Assembly (NCBI GenBank): GCA_020746875.1
Contig: JAGTJL010000011.1
Coordinates: 1,860,001-1,924,000 of the forward strand
Length of the DNA stretch: 64,000 bases
Direction of reading: 5' to 3'
From: Rhexocercosporidium sp. MPI-PUGE-AT-0058
Taxonomy: Eukaryota > Ascomycota > Leotiomycetes > Helotiales
Part shown: in pieces, positions 1 through 11,433 of the stretch
How the letters are laid out: every line of letters starts with the position of its first letter
Position numbering within the stretch: position 1 is the first letter of the stretch
Translations under genes and position numbers: made by a program
The notes under the pieces: model-generated
Told to the model about the DNA's origin: nothing
The model's database searches: none
What the model saw: the letters and a program-made list of their open reading frames with translations, nothing else

Positions 1-751
1 ATCCAGCAGTCACCCGTCATCCTCGGATTTGTTTTCGCAAAATCAAGCTTGGTCGAAGGAAACAAACCAGGACTTTCGAAACAAGGACGGTTTGCCAAAT
101 GGACAGCTGCCATCCTTTGATCCCTCCTTCCAGGCTCAGGGCTTGACCAACAAAGCCAATGAGCCCTGGATGAAGGAATCCAATCACCACTCAGGAAGTA
201 GCCGCAGCAAGAACGATCTGTCAAATGGTTACCAACAGCTTCCGGAACTCGATCTGCGTGCGATGACGCTCAACAGACCAGACGAGCCATGGCCGAAGGA
301 ACCCCAAGCGCCTACAGTGATTCACCAAACATCCGGCCTCCGCATTCAAGAGATCATCTGTCCAGAGCAAGAAGATTCTCGCTCATCGACCTTGTTCGGC
401 TTCAGCACAAGCTACAACCCCTATCCCGAGCATCATCTCGAACCCCCAGAGCCGCTTTCGTACTCCCAATCGGCACCTTTCGACTGGAACTCTACCATCG
501 CCGCTCCTTTTACACAGAACCTGCCCCAAGGAATGCCTAGCGATATGGACATTAACCGACTGCTTCATACCGAAGACCAATGGGCCACTGACATGGCGAC
601 GTCGAATGTGCAAGGTATGGAAGGCAAGGAGAAGCAAAGCATCACCAACATCAATAGCATTTTGTCGAGCAACGATGACCCTGTCATGAGCAACCAGCCG
701 AGTTTCTTGACTATGCTCAATGCGGACGGTCCATTGGGGATGTATGATTAG
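1..751 (+). CDS. 3' end of an unidentified Gln/Ser/Pro-rich protein (5' partial)
   Basis: The frame is open from the left edge (first full codon at base 2) to a TAG at 749-751, so about 249 C-terminal residues are visible and the true start lies outside the window. No folded domain is recognisable. The stretch is rich in Asn, Gln, Ser and Pro, contains two similar 'DEPWPKE / NEPWMKE' type segments (a degenerate internal repeat), and ends in a polar tail with a short hydrophobic end. Such low-complexity tails are common in fungal transcription regulators, but nothing here proves that. Coding is supported by the long frame and even codon use without stops. Function is left open. Confidence 0.6.
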   Translation, partial: SSSHPSSSDLFSQNQAWSKETNQDFRNKDGLPNGQLPSFDPSFQAQGLTNKANEPWMKESNHHSGSSRSKNDLSNGYQQLPELDLRAMTLNRPDEPWPKEPQAPTVIHQTSGLRIQEIICPEQEDSRSSTLFGFSTSYNPYPEHHLEPPEPLSYSQSAPFDWNSTIAAPFTQNLPQGMPSDMDINRLLHTEDQWATDMATSNVQGMEGKEKQSITNINSILSSNDDPVMSNQPSFLTMLNADGPLGMYD

Positions 752-1782
752 GTGGATAGATGAGATGATCTGTACAAGAGCATAGACCGTACGCGACTAT
801 GAGAAGTAAGGAGATGATACCTTCCTGTAGTATAGTTAGCCTTGTTCTTATCTTATCTTATGACATTACTGTATTCTTCCTCTCCCTAGGGTTGATTTGC
901 TTCCATTTGGGTTTATACTTTGGCGCTTACATGGTTCGATTGATACCCAGGGACAATGCATAGTAGAAAAGACAATCGGAGTTATGCTAGCATCTTTCCA
1001 TTTATTGCATTGCCTTGGAATGGGTTGATATAGGCAGGAAGTGATGGCGGTTTTTGCTGTAGACGGGTATGGCTGGTTGCCACAAGTGGTATTCAAAGTC
1101 TTGACAATTGCTTTTCTCATGCCTTGCACGGCTGTAGAGTAAAATTTCAGGGTAGGAAAGAAATTTTGATTCACACCGCTTGCCCCACCATCTGCCTACT
1201 GATTGTCTATGTGGTGTTTCCACCGTGTTGTTTGTGACATCTTCAAGATGGATGAGTGTTTGAACAGATTGAGACCATAGTCTTCAATATACGTGTAAGC
1301 GAGCCCATGGGCCCTTCACGAGGTGATCCCACTCGACACAGGTGAGAGTCGTATAAGAGACGAAGATCTTGTACAAAACCCAAGGCTTGAGGTTCAACTT
1401 GTATCGCCATCCATGAGAACATCGGCAAGAGTAAGAAAACTATAGCAAGGTCTTTTGTTGACTTTCGCCTGGCCTGACTACTGCTTCTTGCTATGCTATC
1501 TTACAGTTCCGAGAAAGAGAGGGAAAAGGCAGTGACGTGACGTGGTAAGCTAGGTCTTCCCCAGAAACATATCGTGCCGCTCAGATGAGCTCCACAAGGT
1601 CTCGTGAAAATCCCTACCAAAATTGTGGGGAGATGAAGGAGAAGCACCAGAAGTTCCTAGAATCTATCCAAAACGCCTGCCCGTGATGCCTTGCCCAGCC
1701 GCCAAAGAACAAACGCCACTGATGAGAACTCCCAACCCATCGCAGTGCGTGGCGAAATGAAACAACTGCACTTGCTCGCTGC
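752..1782. other. Intergenic, convergent 3' ends
   Basis: About 1 kb between the partial gene and the UBX gene, which end toward each other. Only short frames without recognisable protein features occur here. I see no RNA gene or repeat. Confidence 0.6.
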
Positions 1783-3605
1783 TCAATCATCCTTTCCCTC
1801 GTCGTCATCTTTTCGGGGCTGGAAGTTCGTCTGTGTAGAATTAGCATTCGAATAAGATTCGCGAGAGAATTTATGAAGCTACTTACTGCATTGCCATTGT
1901 AGAACTGCTGGTCTTCCTTCTTAGACTCCTGTCGTTGATCTCTCAACGTCCGGACGTTCATTGCCGTGGACGGTACGGGAGGGCCAGGAGGAGCTTGCGC
2001 AGCAGCAGCTGGAGCAGCCGATCCACCGAGGAAACTTCCCAGCGCACCCGTGACCATTCCCACACTTGACGATATCAAGGCATAGCCACCAGATGCAGCG
2101 CGGGAGACGAGTCCACCACTGTTATTCTCGTACGCGGAGGTATATCCTGAGACAGGGACAAGGATTAGGGTTGCGCTGGGTGTGAGACCTAGAGCAGCCA
2201 AGCTGCGCTCCTCCTCTGACATCTCGATGTTCTTGTTTGGGAGCGGCGACAGGACTTGCTTGAAGGTGTACGGAGCGTCACCCTCTTGCTTCTCGTCGAC
2301 CCAAGGCCGGACATCCTTCAACAAGCTTCCTTGGGAGGGGAATCTTGAGCGGATGGTCGAACCATCGAATAGTCTGACCTGGAGAGCGCACTCCTTTGCA
2401 TTTGCGCCTCCTCTGACAGGCAAAGCACTGGCGCTGCTTTCTCCAATAGCCTTCTTAGCCTCCTTCTCTCCCTCCAGCATGGCTTTGGCTTCTGCCTTTC
2501 TAGCAGCCTCCTTCTCACGTCTCTCGGCCTTGTCATCCTCGACACGCTTCAAGATCCGTGCTCGTTCCTCCCGAGCCTCTTTTTGACGCTGGGCTTGCTG
2601 CTGGGCATACTTCTGCTCACCCACAGCTCGGGGGTTTCCTGCTTCAGCAGCTTCCTTGCGAGCCTTTGCATCGGCTGCTTTCTTGGCCTTTTCGGCGGCG
2701 TCTTGGGAGCGCTTCTGTGCCTCGAGGCGACGAGAACGTTCTGCGAGGGTGGCTGCTATTGACGCGGTTTGTTGCTCGATTCTGGCGTTCTGGGCAGTTT
2801 GGTTGGAAGAGGAAGAAGATGATGATGGTGCGGCTACGGGGTCTGAGGGTTCCATGGATGCGGGTGTGTTTGCAGAGGTGGAGGATGAGGTTGATGGATT
2901 GGATGGTGAGGCGGGCACACGTGATGGTAGGGCAGCTCCCAGACGCTTCAGGAAGTCCTCCTTGGTGACGCCTGATGCGATGTACTCTTTGAGTTCGCCA
3001 TTCCTGAGAAATGTTGTTAGATATACTGTTCGGTGCGGAGAGAGACAAAGGCAGAGAGATCAAGGGATGACGGGAAGGTTCAGCGATTTCGGCACTGCTT
3101 TGAAATCGGAGAAGCGAAAGACAAACACAACATGCATCAAAGGATGGATGAAGGAAGAGCAGAGATCAAATATCATGATGAGATAAATACTTATAATAAT
3201 TGACTTACTTTATGAGAACAAAGGTTGGTGTCTTGGGTAGAGGGTAAATAGCAGCCAGATACCCAGCTTCTTGCGAGCCGGCCACCAAGCGAAGGAGGAC
3301 AGTTTGCTCAGCCAGCAACTCCTTTACCTATTCAGACAAGTCATTAGTACACTTAATCTCTAAAAATATCTTCAACAAAATATAAAAACTCACAGATTCT
3401 TCTTGTAGAAAATCACACTCCCAGAGTTGCGACTCTTCGCCATCATCTGAGGAAGACACATGTCAGTACCTCCAATACCTAATTAACTGCTGGGAATGGA
3501 GTGGAGGGGTCGTGTGAGATGCTTACCTGTGACAAAACATCCAACCAGCTTTGCCTCTTGCATAGCCTTGCCAATGCCACTCTGCAAATCCCCCTCATAG
3601 AACAT
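1783..3605 (-). CDS. UBX-domain protein with N-terminal thioredoxin-like (UAS-type) domain
   Basis: Five exons: 3605-3527, 3446-3394, 3327-3209, 3003-1887, 1830-1783; 471 codons. Every junction has GT..AG and the phases close. Residues about 1-112 form a UAS/thioredoxin-like region ending in 'PTFVLIKNGELKEYI', followed by a Ser/Pro linker, a long Glu/Lys/Arg/Ala-rich coiled coil (about 150-275) and a UBX domain (about 287-368) with the beta-strand pattern 'LQVRLFDGSTIRSRF'. A Gly/Ala-rich hydrophobic patch follows (about 375-415) and the tail ends in an acidic 'RKDDDEGKDD'. UBX proteins recruit Cdc48/p97 to ubiquitylated or membrane substrates; this layout matches fungal Ubx4/Ubx7-like proteins (UBXN4 type). 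The hydrophobic patch may anchor it to the ER (inference). It is divergent from SHY1 across 241 bp. Confidence 0.88.
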
Positions 3606-3846
3606 CTTGTTTGAGTCTGGGATGATTGAGAATAGATGTTGTGATGTTGGGTTATGTTGAAAGAAAGCGGAGGTTGACAGCTCCAGGAATTCGATGGAGC
3701 TTCGAACTCGAGTTGTAAGCTGGCTCGGCAAAGCCAACCAACCGGTGTTTGCGCTGTTTGCTCGTGAATTTCGCAACCAGCCATGGATGAGCTCGATGCA
3801 CTTTTCTAGACATTGCAGAACGTCACTCCACAACGAGCACATCAAG
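3606..3846. promoter_or_regulatory. Shared divergent promoter, UBX gene / SHY1
   Basis: The start codons of the UBX gene (minus, 3605) and SHY1 (plus, 3847) are 241 bp apart, so both promoters must lie here. No TATA box or named factor site can be supported. Confidence 0.45.
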
Positions 3847-4969
3847 ATGAAAGCTTCAAGCTCTTTTCTACGGCAATCGCGAGGCTTGAAGTCTTCATCT
3901 TCGAATATAACAAGAACTTTGCGTCCGGCCATATTCCAGCGCTGTCCAGCATGTCGGCACATCTCGAGCACCCCGCGGGCAAAAGCTCAACCTGCAGATA
4001 ATCCCGATTTCATGTCCATAGTCGACAATCCACCGAATCTCGTCCGCTCAGGAAAGCGACACGGTCCTGGTCTCATAATACTCGGTGCGGCGCATTACCC
4101 AATTGCCCCCTCTTCAAATTCCGAGCTAATGAATGTACTATTTCAACAGCTCTCATACCCATCACAGCCTTTGCGCTGGGAACATGGCAGGTCCAAAGAC
4201 TCGACTGGAAATCCAAACTGATTGCCAAATTCGAAGACCGGCTCGTCCGCGACCCACTGCCCTTACCGCAGCAGGTTGATCCGGAAGCTATACATGATTT
4301 TGATTACCGGAGGATATACGCCACGGGATTTTCAGACATGATCAGGAGATGTTGATTGGGCCGCGCATGCACGATGGCACGGATGGGTATCTTGTTATTA
4401 CGCCTTTGGAGAGGAGGGGGAGGGGCTACGGTGCTGGTGAATCGCGGATGGATCTCGAAGAAATTGAGGAAGCAGGAGAAGCGGCCGGATGGGTTGCCGA
4501 AGGGGTGGTTACGGTAGAGGGGTTATTGAGGGAGCCGTGGAAGAAGAATATGTTCACGCCGGAGAATAGGCCGGAGAAGGGGAGTTTTATTTCCCTGATG
4601 TGGTGCAGATGGCTGAATTAACAGGGAGCCAAGCTGTGTGGGTTGAGGAGACTATGGGTATGTTCGATGGTGTCACTTTAAATGGAGTGGAACTTTGCTG
4701 ATTGCCGATAGAATCTGACTTGTTGAAATCTTGGGATAGAGAAGCTCGCGGTATTCCAATTGGGAGACCGGCTGAAGTCAACCTGAGGAATAATCATACA
4801 CAGTATATCTTCACATGGTAAGCGATCCCAATCCCCAAACGCCCGATCATGCCTGACCCCGCCCAGGTATGCCCTTGCTGCCGCAACATCCGTTATGTTG
4901 TGGATGGTAGTGAAGAAACCTCCTCAGGATATTGCCCGCCGTGTACGCCAGAACAAGGAATGGTCATAA
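3847..4969 (+). CDS. SHY1: SHY1/SURF1 cytochrome c oxidase assembly protein, frame broken by four indels
   Basis: Similarity runs through the whole locus: an Arg/Ser-rich mitochondrial presequence (residues 1-60), first membrane helix ending 'ITAFALGTWQVQRL', the loop with 'FRHDQEMLIGPR', 'TVLVNRGWISKK', 'YFPDVVQMA', then a second helix and 'RRVRQNKEWS' at the C-terminus. Introns: 4085-4149 (CTCG|GTGCGG..CAACAG), about 4657-4710, and about 4819-4866. Surf1/Shy1 is an inner-membrane protein needed for heme insertion into Cox1. The frame shifts about 4328-4331 (one base short), 4412-4426 in a G-rich run (one extra), 4501-4505 (one G short) and 4578-4582 (one G short). Three of the four lie in G runs, which suggests either sequencing indels or a decaying gene. 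It ends 20 bp from the convergent CENP-T gene. Confidence 0.8.
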
Positions 4970-4989
4970 GTCATCAACATCATATCCAC

Positions 4990-6765
4990 TCATTCCTCTT
5001 CCTCGCCTACCCTGTCCAATTGTCTTCCCTTCTTCAATTTCGAGGGTGGGACCATTCTCAATGCTTGGAGAAGCTCTCGAGGGAGATATCTCTGAGCAAG
5101 TGAAAATGGCGTTGTGGTTGCATTTGTCTGGCGTTGCCTGTATTTGTATATTAGAGATGGGCTAGTTTTCGGTGGCTGACAGAGACTTACCTGGCCATGA
5201 CTGCAAGAATGTCACTCTCTTCAATGGTTTTCCTACCAGCATGCTTTGCATATGCTCCCAAGTCACCACTGACCTGTTCAAAGAACCAGTCTGAGGCTTG
5301 CATGACGGCTTCCAAGGTCTCCTTGTTAATTTTGGCCTTGCTGTTTCCAGAAGTCCGTGCAAATGTCGTTGCTAGCTTCTTGACAACTCCGACTGGGAGC
5401 GACGGGTATTCTATGCCATGCTTGGACAACTTGACCTTTTTCTTCTTGACGACTTTGCCCTGCGCTTTGTTGACACCTTCGATATCTTGCATCGTCGTAT
5501 CTTGTATCGTCGTATCGGCCATGCTAATATCTCCAGGCACTTCTAGCAAACTTTCTTCTTGGTCTTCCGCTTCAATACCATCCCTCTGTTCTAATTCAAC
5601 TTCACTCTCAGGGTCCTCATCGAGCTCTTCCTCTTCTGGGCCGCCCTCTTGACCATCGTCAAATATAGGCTCTTCGGAAACTTCTCTAGGTTGCACATTG
5701 AAGACAAAGGTCGTCTCGGTATCATCAGCTGATATGGTGGCGGGCCGGATATCACTCTCTCGACGGGATGCCATCGAGAGCCGTCCTCCACCCAATGTAA
5801 TATCCCTGAGGGTCTCGGTGTTTTCACTGTGATCGTTAGTCCCTGTGCTTCTGCTATACAAGCTAGACATACCCATCTACTCCAGCATCCTCACCCACTG
5901 GGAAGTCCAAATCTCCGAATGTACGCTCTGCTAAATAGCTAGAATCGTAAACATCTCCCCCGTTTATCCCCATGTCGTTCAAATCCGCAAAGACATCACT
6001 CATCCGTACACTGCCAAAACTACCTCTGGATAATCGACCTGGTGGTAATTCACTGACTGCTCTTCGAGGCAGCTCAACTGACTGTACAGTAAAGTTCTCA
6101 TCCTCCAAGCCAGCGGACCGTGGTGGAAGTAAGAGACTGTCATCTTCATCATCTTCGTCGTAATCTCCCATCGGAAGAGAGAATCTTGGTCTGTCCAGAG
6201 CCCTTCCATCCTCAAGATCATCCTCATCTGCTCCAGGTCTTCTTGAAGTGGCAACATCTTGGCCTTGCGGTGTTGGTGCGGTAGGTTGGGTTTTCGGTGC
6301 TAAAACCCTACTCAATTGCCGCAGAATATCTCTTGGTGTTTCCCTTTGTTGAAGACCACTCTTCCTCCTGTCTTTCCCAGGTGTAAGGCCCCTTCGAAAG
6401 TCCAATTCCCGCCGCGCAGCTCTCCCATGAGGTGTTACTACAATCGGCCTTCTCGCTGAATTATTCAACCTAGTCGCAGCACCAGGTGTCCGAGCTTGCC
6501 CGGCAGGAGTTCGTCTCGAGGATCGACGTGTTGAAGGAGGACCAGCACTGGAAGCTCGGCGCAAAGGAGTTGTAGGTTTTGGGATATTCGCAAGTTGATT
6601 CAAAGTCCTCCACGGTGTTTCTTTTGCAGCAGCTGCAGCCCTGGCCTCATCCCCATCCGAGTTTCGAGGAGTAATTCGTGGTTGTCCAGATGTATTGCCC
6701 TCATTGTTTTGAGTCGATGCGGGGTTCAACGCCTGTCTTTCACGGCTTGCCCGTCTCGTCGACAT
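4990..6765 (-). CDS. CENP-T: CENP-T (Cnn1-type) kinetochore histone-fold protein
   Basis: Three exons: 6765-5873, 5826-5191, 5137-4990; 558 codons, phases close (GG|T and AG|G). The N-terminal 300 residues are basic and disordered, with many S/T-P sites and a predicted amphipathic segment 'ETPRDILRQLSRVLAP' that could be the Ndc80-binding or phosphoregulated motif (inference). A very acidic stretch lies at about 350-400. The C-terminal histone fold (about 435-513) has 'YPSLPVGVVKKLATTFAR' and 'SDWFFEQVSGDLGAYAKHAGRK', followed by the two-helix CENP-T extension 'FSLAQRYLPRELLQALRM'. That extension is characteristic of CENP-T and separates it from ordinary H2A/H4-type folds. CENP-T pairs with CENP-W and links centromeric chromatin to Ndc80. 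It is divergent from CMS1 (310 bp) and convergent with SHY1. Confidence 0.9.
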
Positions 6766-7075
6766 GGTTGAATCTGGAAGCCAAGTTGCGTAGCATGAAA
6801 TATCATCGATCTGTCATCGGGAGCAATCTCAGGCAACTGTGTTCGCAAATGTCATTGATTTACTTTCATCCATCAATTCGATAACGCGTCTGTTATCTAG
6901 GAATCGCGTCAAGATTTAAGGTTGGCGCTACTGTAGGTCACCGCCTGCAGATCGCTGCAAGCGGAATAGCTTTACATTTTATATTTCTTGCTGCATGCAT
7001 TTGATTCTAACGATTAAGAGTAAATCTTAGAGGCAAGCAAGCCTTTTCTCGACTCTAGAAATCCCACCAAGTACA

Positions 7076-8048
7076 ATGTCTGTTGACGACGATCTACAAG
7101 AGCCTCTCCTTGAACGGATGAGTGCTTCGCCCCAGCCAGAAACAACCAAGGACTCTTCAAAGAAGAGAAAGCGGGGAGAGGTAGAGCAAGGCGCAAAGAA
7201 GGCTGCGAAGAAGGCGAAGAGCAAGAAAGCAAAGGCAATTGGAGAGGATGAGATGGACCTTGAGGCCGGAATCAACAAAGCGTTCTCGCATATGGACAGC
7301 CAATTGCTGGCAGATTACGTTGCACAACGAACAAGAAAGCATGAGAGTGATTTATCGACGATAGAGCTGGAAGATAAGTACCTACCTGGTATGAGGCCCT
7401 GGTACTTGGGTGAAATTTTGAACTGACAAGTCTCTAGCAACTGCGATTGAAGATACCACATCATGGTCAAAACCAAGGACGCTTGACAATCTACCTGGTT
7501 TCTTGGAGAAGTTCGCGGGCAACTCTTCGAAGCTCTGGTCGGCATCTAAGAAGAATGGAGCACCGCATACCATAATAGTTGCTGGAGCAGGATTGAGGGC
7601 GGCGGAGATTGCAAGGTAAGGACTTCTTGCTATTCTGGAAGGCATCGATTGACATTTTGTTAGGGAGATGAGAAAATTCCAGACGAAGGATGCAACAGTT
7701 GCCAAACTGTTCGCAAAGCATATCAAGATACAGGACTCTATAAAGTTTCTGAAATCTACGAGAACAGGTATAGCAGTCGGAACGCCTACACGGCTGAAGG
7801 ATCTGATGGATGATGGTATGGGATCCTCCCCCTGCCGGAAATTTCTTGCCTAATATGGTGTCACAGGTGCATTACAAGTCGATCGATTGGAGAGGATAGT
7901 GATTGATACTTCATATATCGACGTAAAGAAGAGGGGAATCTTGGAGATGAAGGAGACCCAAGTTCCTTTGACCGTCTGGTTGCTTCAGAAAGAATTTATG
8001 GAGAAGTATGGAGCCAAGGATGGAGGCATTCAGTTGCTATTCTATTAG
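7076..8048 (+). CDS. CMS1: Cms1-family 90S pre-ribosome protein
   Basis: Four exons: 7076-7388, 7438-7615, 7664-7815, 7867-8048; 274 codons, all phases close. A Lys-rich nuclear-type N-terminus (residues 20-55, KKRKRGEVEQ.. KKAAKKAKSKK) is followed by 'NKAFSHMDSQLLADYVAQR' and a core with 'HTIIVAGAGLRAAEIAR', 'GIAVGTPTRLKDLMDDG' and 'ERIVIDTSYIDVKKR'. These resemble DEAD-box motifs Ib and II in order but lack Walker A, as is typical of Cms1/CMSS1. The yeast protein belongs to the U3-containing 90S pre-ribosome complex in the nucleolus. The length is close to yeast Cms1. The start codon is the first in-frame ATG of the exon. Confidence 0.88.
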
Positions 8049-8569
8049 AATAGAGTTGTGAATATGGCTAATTGCCCGACCTTTTTGCGCATCTGCTGCT
8101 GTAAGTGAGTCCTCTAGTCGGTAATGAGTAATCGCAGGAAGACCTTTTGATATGGCAGTCGCGGCTCGAAAGTTACCCTCAGTTATGCTTTTTATTTATC
8201 TAGGTCGCCTTCTTGTCGCAACTGCTCGTCTGATTTTTCGTACTATGAAGTAGGAGCTTTCCAACACCAGTGGTACAACTTCCCGATTTCTACTTCGCTG
8301 TTCTCTTCAGCTTTCACTTCCACTTCCATCAAGTCATTCTCTCATTCACACGCTCGCTCGCAACTCTTCTGCATCTCCGATCTCTATTGAAACTTTCTGG
8401 CACTGTAATCACACGTCTCTCGCTCATTGCTCTTGACCGTTTCTACTGCGGTACTCTTCTCTGCGACTTGATACCCATTGAACCTCCACGTCCTTCTTTC
8501 GGCCATTCAGCCATCTTGGAGGCCGGGACACATCTTCGCGATCATTCTACTTTCCGGACATCTGCCAGG
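8049..8569. other. Intergenic / 5' leader of the CFEM gene
   Basis: About 520 bp. The last 300 bp are pyrimidine-rich (CT-rich tracts), as often found upstream of highly expressed fungal genes. No other feature seen. Confidence 0.5.
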
Positions 8570-9358
8570 ATGCAAGGGCTCAAGTTCTTGCCTCTGATGG
8601 CAATGCTACATTGGACTGTGGGTCAGAATGATCCCTCGAAACCAGGTATGCAATTCTTCCTTTGGCATCTCATTCGATGCTTATACCGTCTAGAATGTGC
8701 TCTGCGGTGCTGGGAGAACACGAAATATGTTAGCAAATGCTTAGAAGATCATGCTTGTCTCTGTAGTGATCCAACCTATCAAAATGTTTGTTTGTTCCTC
8801 ATTCCCTTCATGGAAAATTCTTCTTCTGCAACAGTTCTAACATCTCCCAAGTCTGTGTTCCAATGCATATACTCGCAGTGTGATACTGCTCACTTCGGCT
8901 CCGCTCTGCATCATGCTATCGCTCAATGCTTCGGAACAAGCAACGAAGTCTTCTTCGCCGTCCCACCAATTCCCAATCGCGATACTCTACGTCGTCGAGA
9001 AGAAGAATATGCTGCTGGTGCAAAGTTGGTTGGGTCTGGATCTGCCGCTGGTTATCCGACGGAGAGTGCTACATTCCCGGTACAAAGTGTCAACTACCCA
9101 ACTGACAGTGTTGGTGGTCCTTATTCTCCAAGTCCAACAGCGTCGACGCCATTCCCTTTCTTCCCTCTCACCTCTGCTACTTCACCAGCAGTCACGTCGG
9201 CTACACCAACCGAGCCAGCTTACAACGCCGTACCAGTATCGACCACCACTGCTGCTCTGCCAGTTCCACAGCTGTACACTGGCGAAGCTTCATCCTCGCC
9301 AATCGACCTCTGTCTTGCCGTCGTGCTAACAATCGCCGCGGTCTACCTTGTATCTTGA
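8570..9358 (+). CDS. CFEM-domain GPI-anchored surface protein
   Basis: Three exons: 8570-8645, 8694-8785, 8852-9358; 224 codons. A signal peptide (MQGLKFLPLMAMLHWTVGQ) precedes a CFEM domain with eight cysteines in the family order: CALRC, SKC, CLC, FQC, SQC, AQC. 'CLCSDPTYQN' carries the Asp that ligates heme iron in characterised CFEM proteins. A Ser/Thr/Pro-rich stalk (about 110-195) and a hydrophobic C-terminus 'IDLCLAVVLTIAAVYLVS' preceded by 'GEASSSP' form a GPI-attachment signal. CFEM proteins bind heme or act as surface receptors or effectors; which applies here is not shown. The start was chosen because the longer open frame begins without an ATG and the signal peptide starts here. 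Confidence 0.88.
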   Translation: MQGLKFLPLMAMLHWTVGQNDPSKPGMQFFLWHLIRCLYRLECALRCWENTKYVSKCLEDHACLCSDPTYQNVCLFLIPFMENSSSATVLTSPKSVFQCIYSQCDTAHFGSALHHAIAQCFGTSNEVFFAVPPIPNRDTLRRREEEYAAGAKLVGSGSAAGYPTESATFPVQSVNYPTDSVGGPYSPSPTASTPFPFFPLTSATSPAVTSATPTEPAYNAVPVSTTTAALPVPQLYTGEASSSPIDLCLAVVLTIAAVYLVS

Positions 9359-10213
9359 GCAGTTTGCTCACTCTTTCTCTACCACTATTTTGGACTTTCC
9401 CACGGGGAAAACACAAAGGTGGTTCGTCCGAGCAAAAGTCAACATTGTCTTGGAATTCATTCAGGGATGCTGGATGAGACGTTCCCTTCCTGGGCATGTT
9501 GGCTTAGGACCGATGACCCGAGGATTATTGGTACTTTTGCATTTCATTTTGTACTGGTTGTCTCTTCCGCTTCACTCTGGAGAGCGTGTCTGAGCTTCAT
9601 TTGGTATGTTTGCAAGGATGTCTTTTGGAACTTTAACAGCTTTACTTGAAGCTCACGCATCGGGCACGGCGCGCAACACCTGGTCGCTTAGACTAGAGTA
9701 ATGTTAAGTGATGGTCAAGAGCTGTCTGTCCTGGTGTCTTTCAGTGACCACTTCATGACCTGTTAGAATTCGATTGTTGAGTTGAGCTTCAATTTCTATC
9801 TGCAGTAACTGCCTGGTTGCTTCCCCTCTAGCAGCACTCCCATCTGAAGATTGCTGTTCGCGGTGGCGCCTGCCTCTGGCATATTGCATGGCAGGCGCCC
9901 CATCTATTTACGTCTTTCGCTGCCTCTGTCTCACTTCCATCCATCCATCTATCCATACATCCATCATTTATCATCAAGTTCAGTATCAATACTTCACAGT
10001 CGCCCAATTACCACATACTGGACTGCAACACTCTCTCGACACACACAGCTGTCTCCGCGCGTCGTCAACTCTGTCAAAACACACACAGTCTACATTCGCT
10101 CCGTTGTCGTCACCAACGCATCAACACCAAATCGGCCTCCTCATAACTCGGTTGAATCGGTTCTTCGCCACCTTACTTCTCCCTCCATACGAGAAACATC
10201 TCAGAAGTCGAAA
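9359..10213. other. Intergenic and long CT-rich leader
   Basis: 3' flank of the CFEM gene, then from about 9,900 a CT/CA-rich leader (repeated 'catccatc' and 'cacaca' tracts) up to the next ATG. The downstream frame is open through the leader but has no in-frame ATG before 10214. Confidence 0.5.
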
Positions 10214-11433
10214 ATGAAGACCTTCTTTCAACGAAAGAAAGCGAGCGATCAATACCTGGACCCCAACAGTAAAGCTCAAGAATGGGAGAATACTATTGCC
10301 AGAGGTACTATTGCGCCTCCTCAGCCAGCTCATCCAGCGCCTTCACCATTGGCGTCGCCGTTTGATTTAGGAGACCTCAGAAAGAAGCTGACGAGAGAAG
10401 CTTCTGGAGACTCTACGACGCTTAATGCTCAGAGCAGTGTGCATGGAGCCATGACGAATTCTGCTGGCAAATCCGCCCCGAGCCGTGTCGAGAGTCAACA
10501 TCCTGCAACAAATGGGACCGCTAGGAATAACGTGAAGCCGCCTGTAGAGAGATGTCCTTCACAACCAGCTACGGATTATTTCGGGGAGGCCACTGTGCCT
10601 ATCAATGAGTTAAGTTCCTTGACGTTGCCCGGAGGGTCTCCTGGAGTCCCTAGCAGAGTCCTTACAAACGACAACGCCATGCCTGCTATCATCGCCACCG
10701 ACACGCCCAACCCCTTGAGCATCGAAGATCGACGACTCGCTGACAACGGTCTCAATGACGAGAACCGCCTGTGGCTACGTTATAGCCCTGCTGGATTTCA
10801 CATCACTGACTTTGTTGCATTCATGCGATCACCTTACAAAGCACCTGCAAAAAGGCATCCTGCAATGTAAGTATATTTATCTGAATGCCGAGTAACGTGC
10901 TCATTAAATGCCAGAAAACGACACGCAGATGATTTTAACGAGGACCCAAAACAAGCTTTGCTCGCGTACAACAACTCTCGCGAATCCGATCGAGTTTGTC
11001 CAGTTTGCTATACCTGGTTTCGTGTTGGCGAGAACCCATTCGAAAATCCGGACAACTTCGAGCAATTCATACATCGGCCATATCGACAAGTAGACGAAGG
11101 TATAGATTACATGAAGCAAAGGGTACTGCTCGCTGCCCCCTTAGATCTTGCATCTCATGCTAATTTTACCACTACTAGACGGGCCGGTGCGGACCTGTTT
11201 GTGACGAAGTGTATCTCCATTGTAGCAAGACAAGGATAGATAGGCGTCTCAGACAAATCTGCACAGAAGCCACACTTCGTCGTAGTAGCTCATGGAGGAG
11301 GATCAAATTTTGGAGGAAGGTCCCTACGCCACCAGAAGGAATTGCAGTCATGGTGGCCAATAACCACGAGCAGGAGGCAGGGACTCGGATCGTGTTCATA
11401 CGAAAAGAGATGCTTCAACGTAGTTTAGTCTGA
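10214..11433 (+). CDS. Fungal protein with CxxC putative zinc-binding segment, function unknown
   Basis: Three exons: 10214-10866, 10915-11122, 11179-11433; 371 codons. Intron 2 (11123-11178, 56 nt) has a GCTAAT branch site and joins two segments in frame; without it the frame runs to a stop at 11239. Residues 1-180 are low-complexity (Pro, Ser, Asn). The centre has 'LNDENRLWLRYSPAGFHITDFVAFM' and 'DRVCPVCYTWFRVGENP'; after the intron comes 'GRCGPVCDEVYLHCSK'. The Cys pattern (CPVC ... CxxxC ... C) suggests one zinc site. A basic, aromatic C-terminal part (RRLRQICTEATLRRSSSWRR) follows. I do not recognise the family; it looks like an ascomycete-specific conserved protein, probably intracellular since no signal peptide or helix is present. 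Confidence 0.68.

Noticed and set aside
2182..3186. Plus-strand frames across the UBX gene
   Set aside because: Shadows of the Glu/Lys/Ala-rich coding strand; no independent start context or domain.
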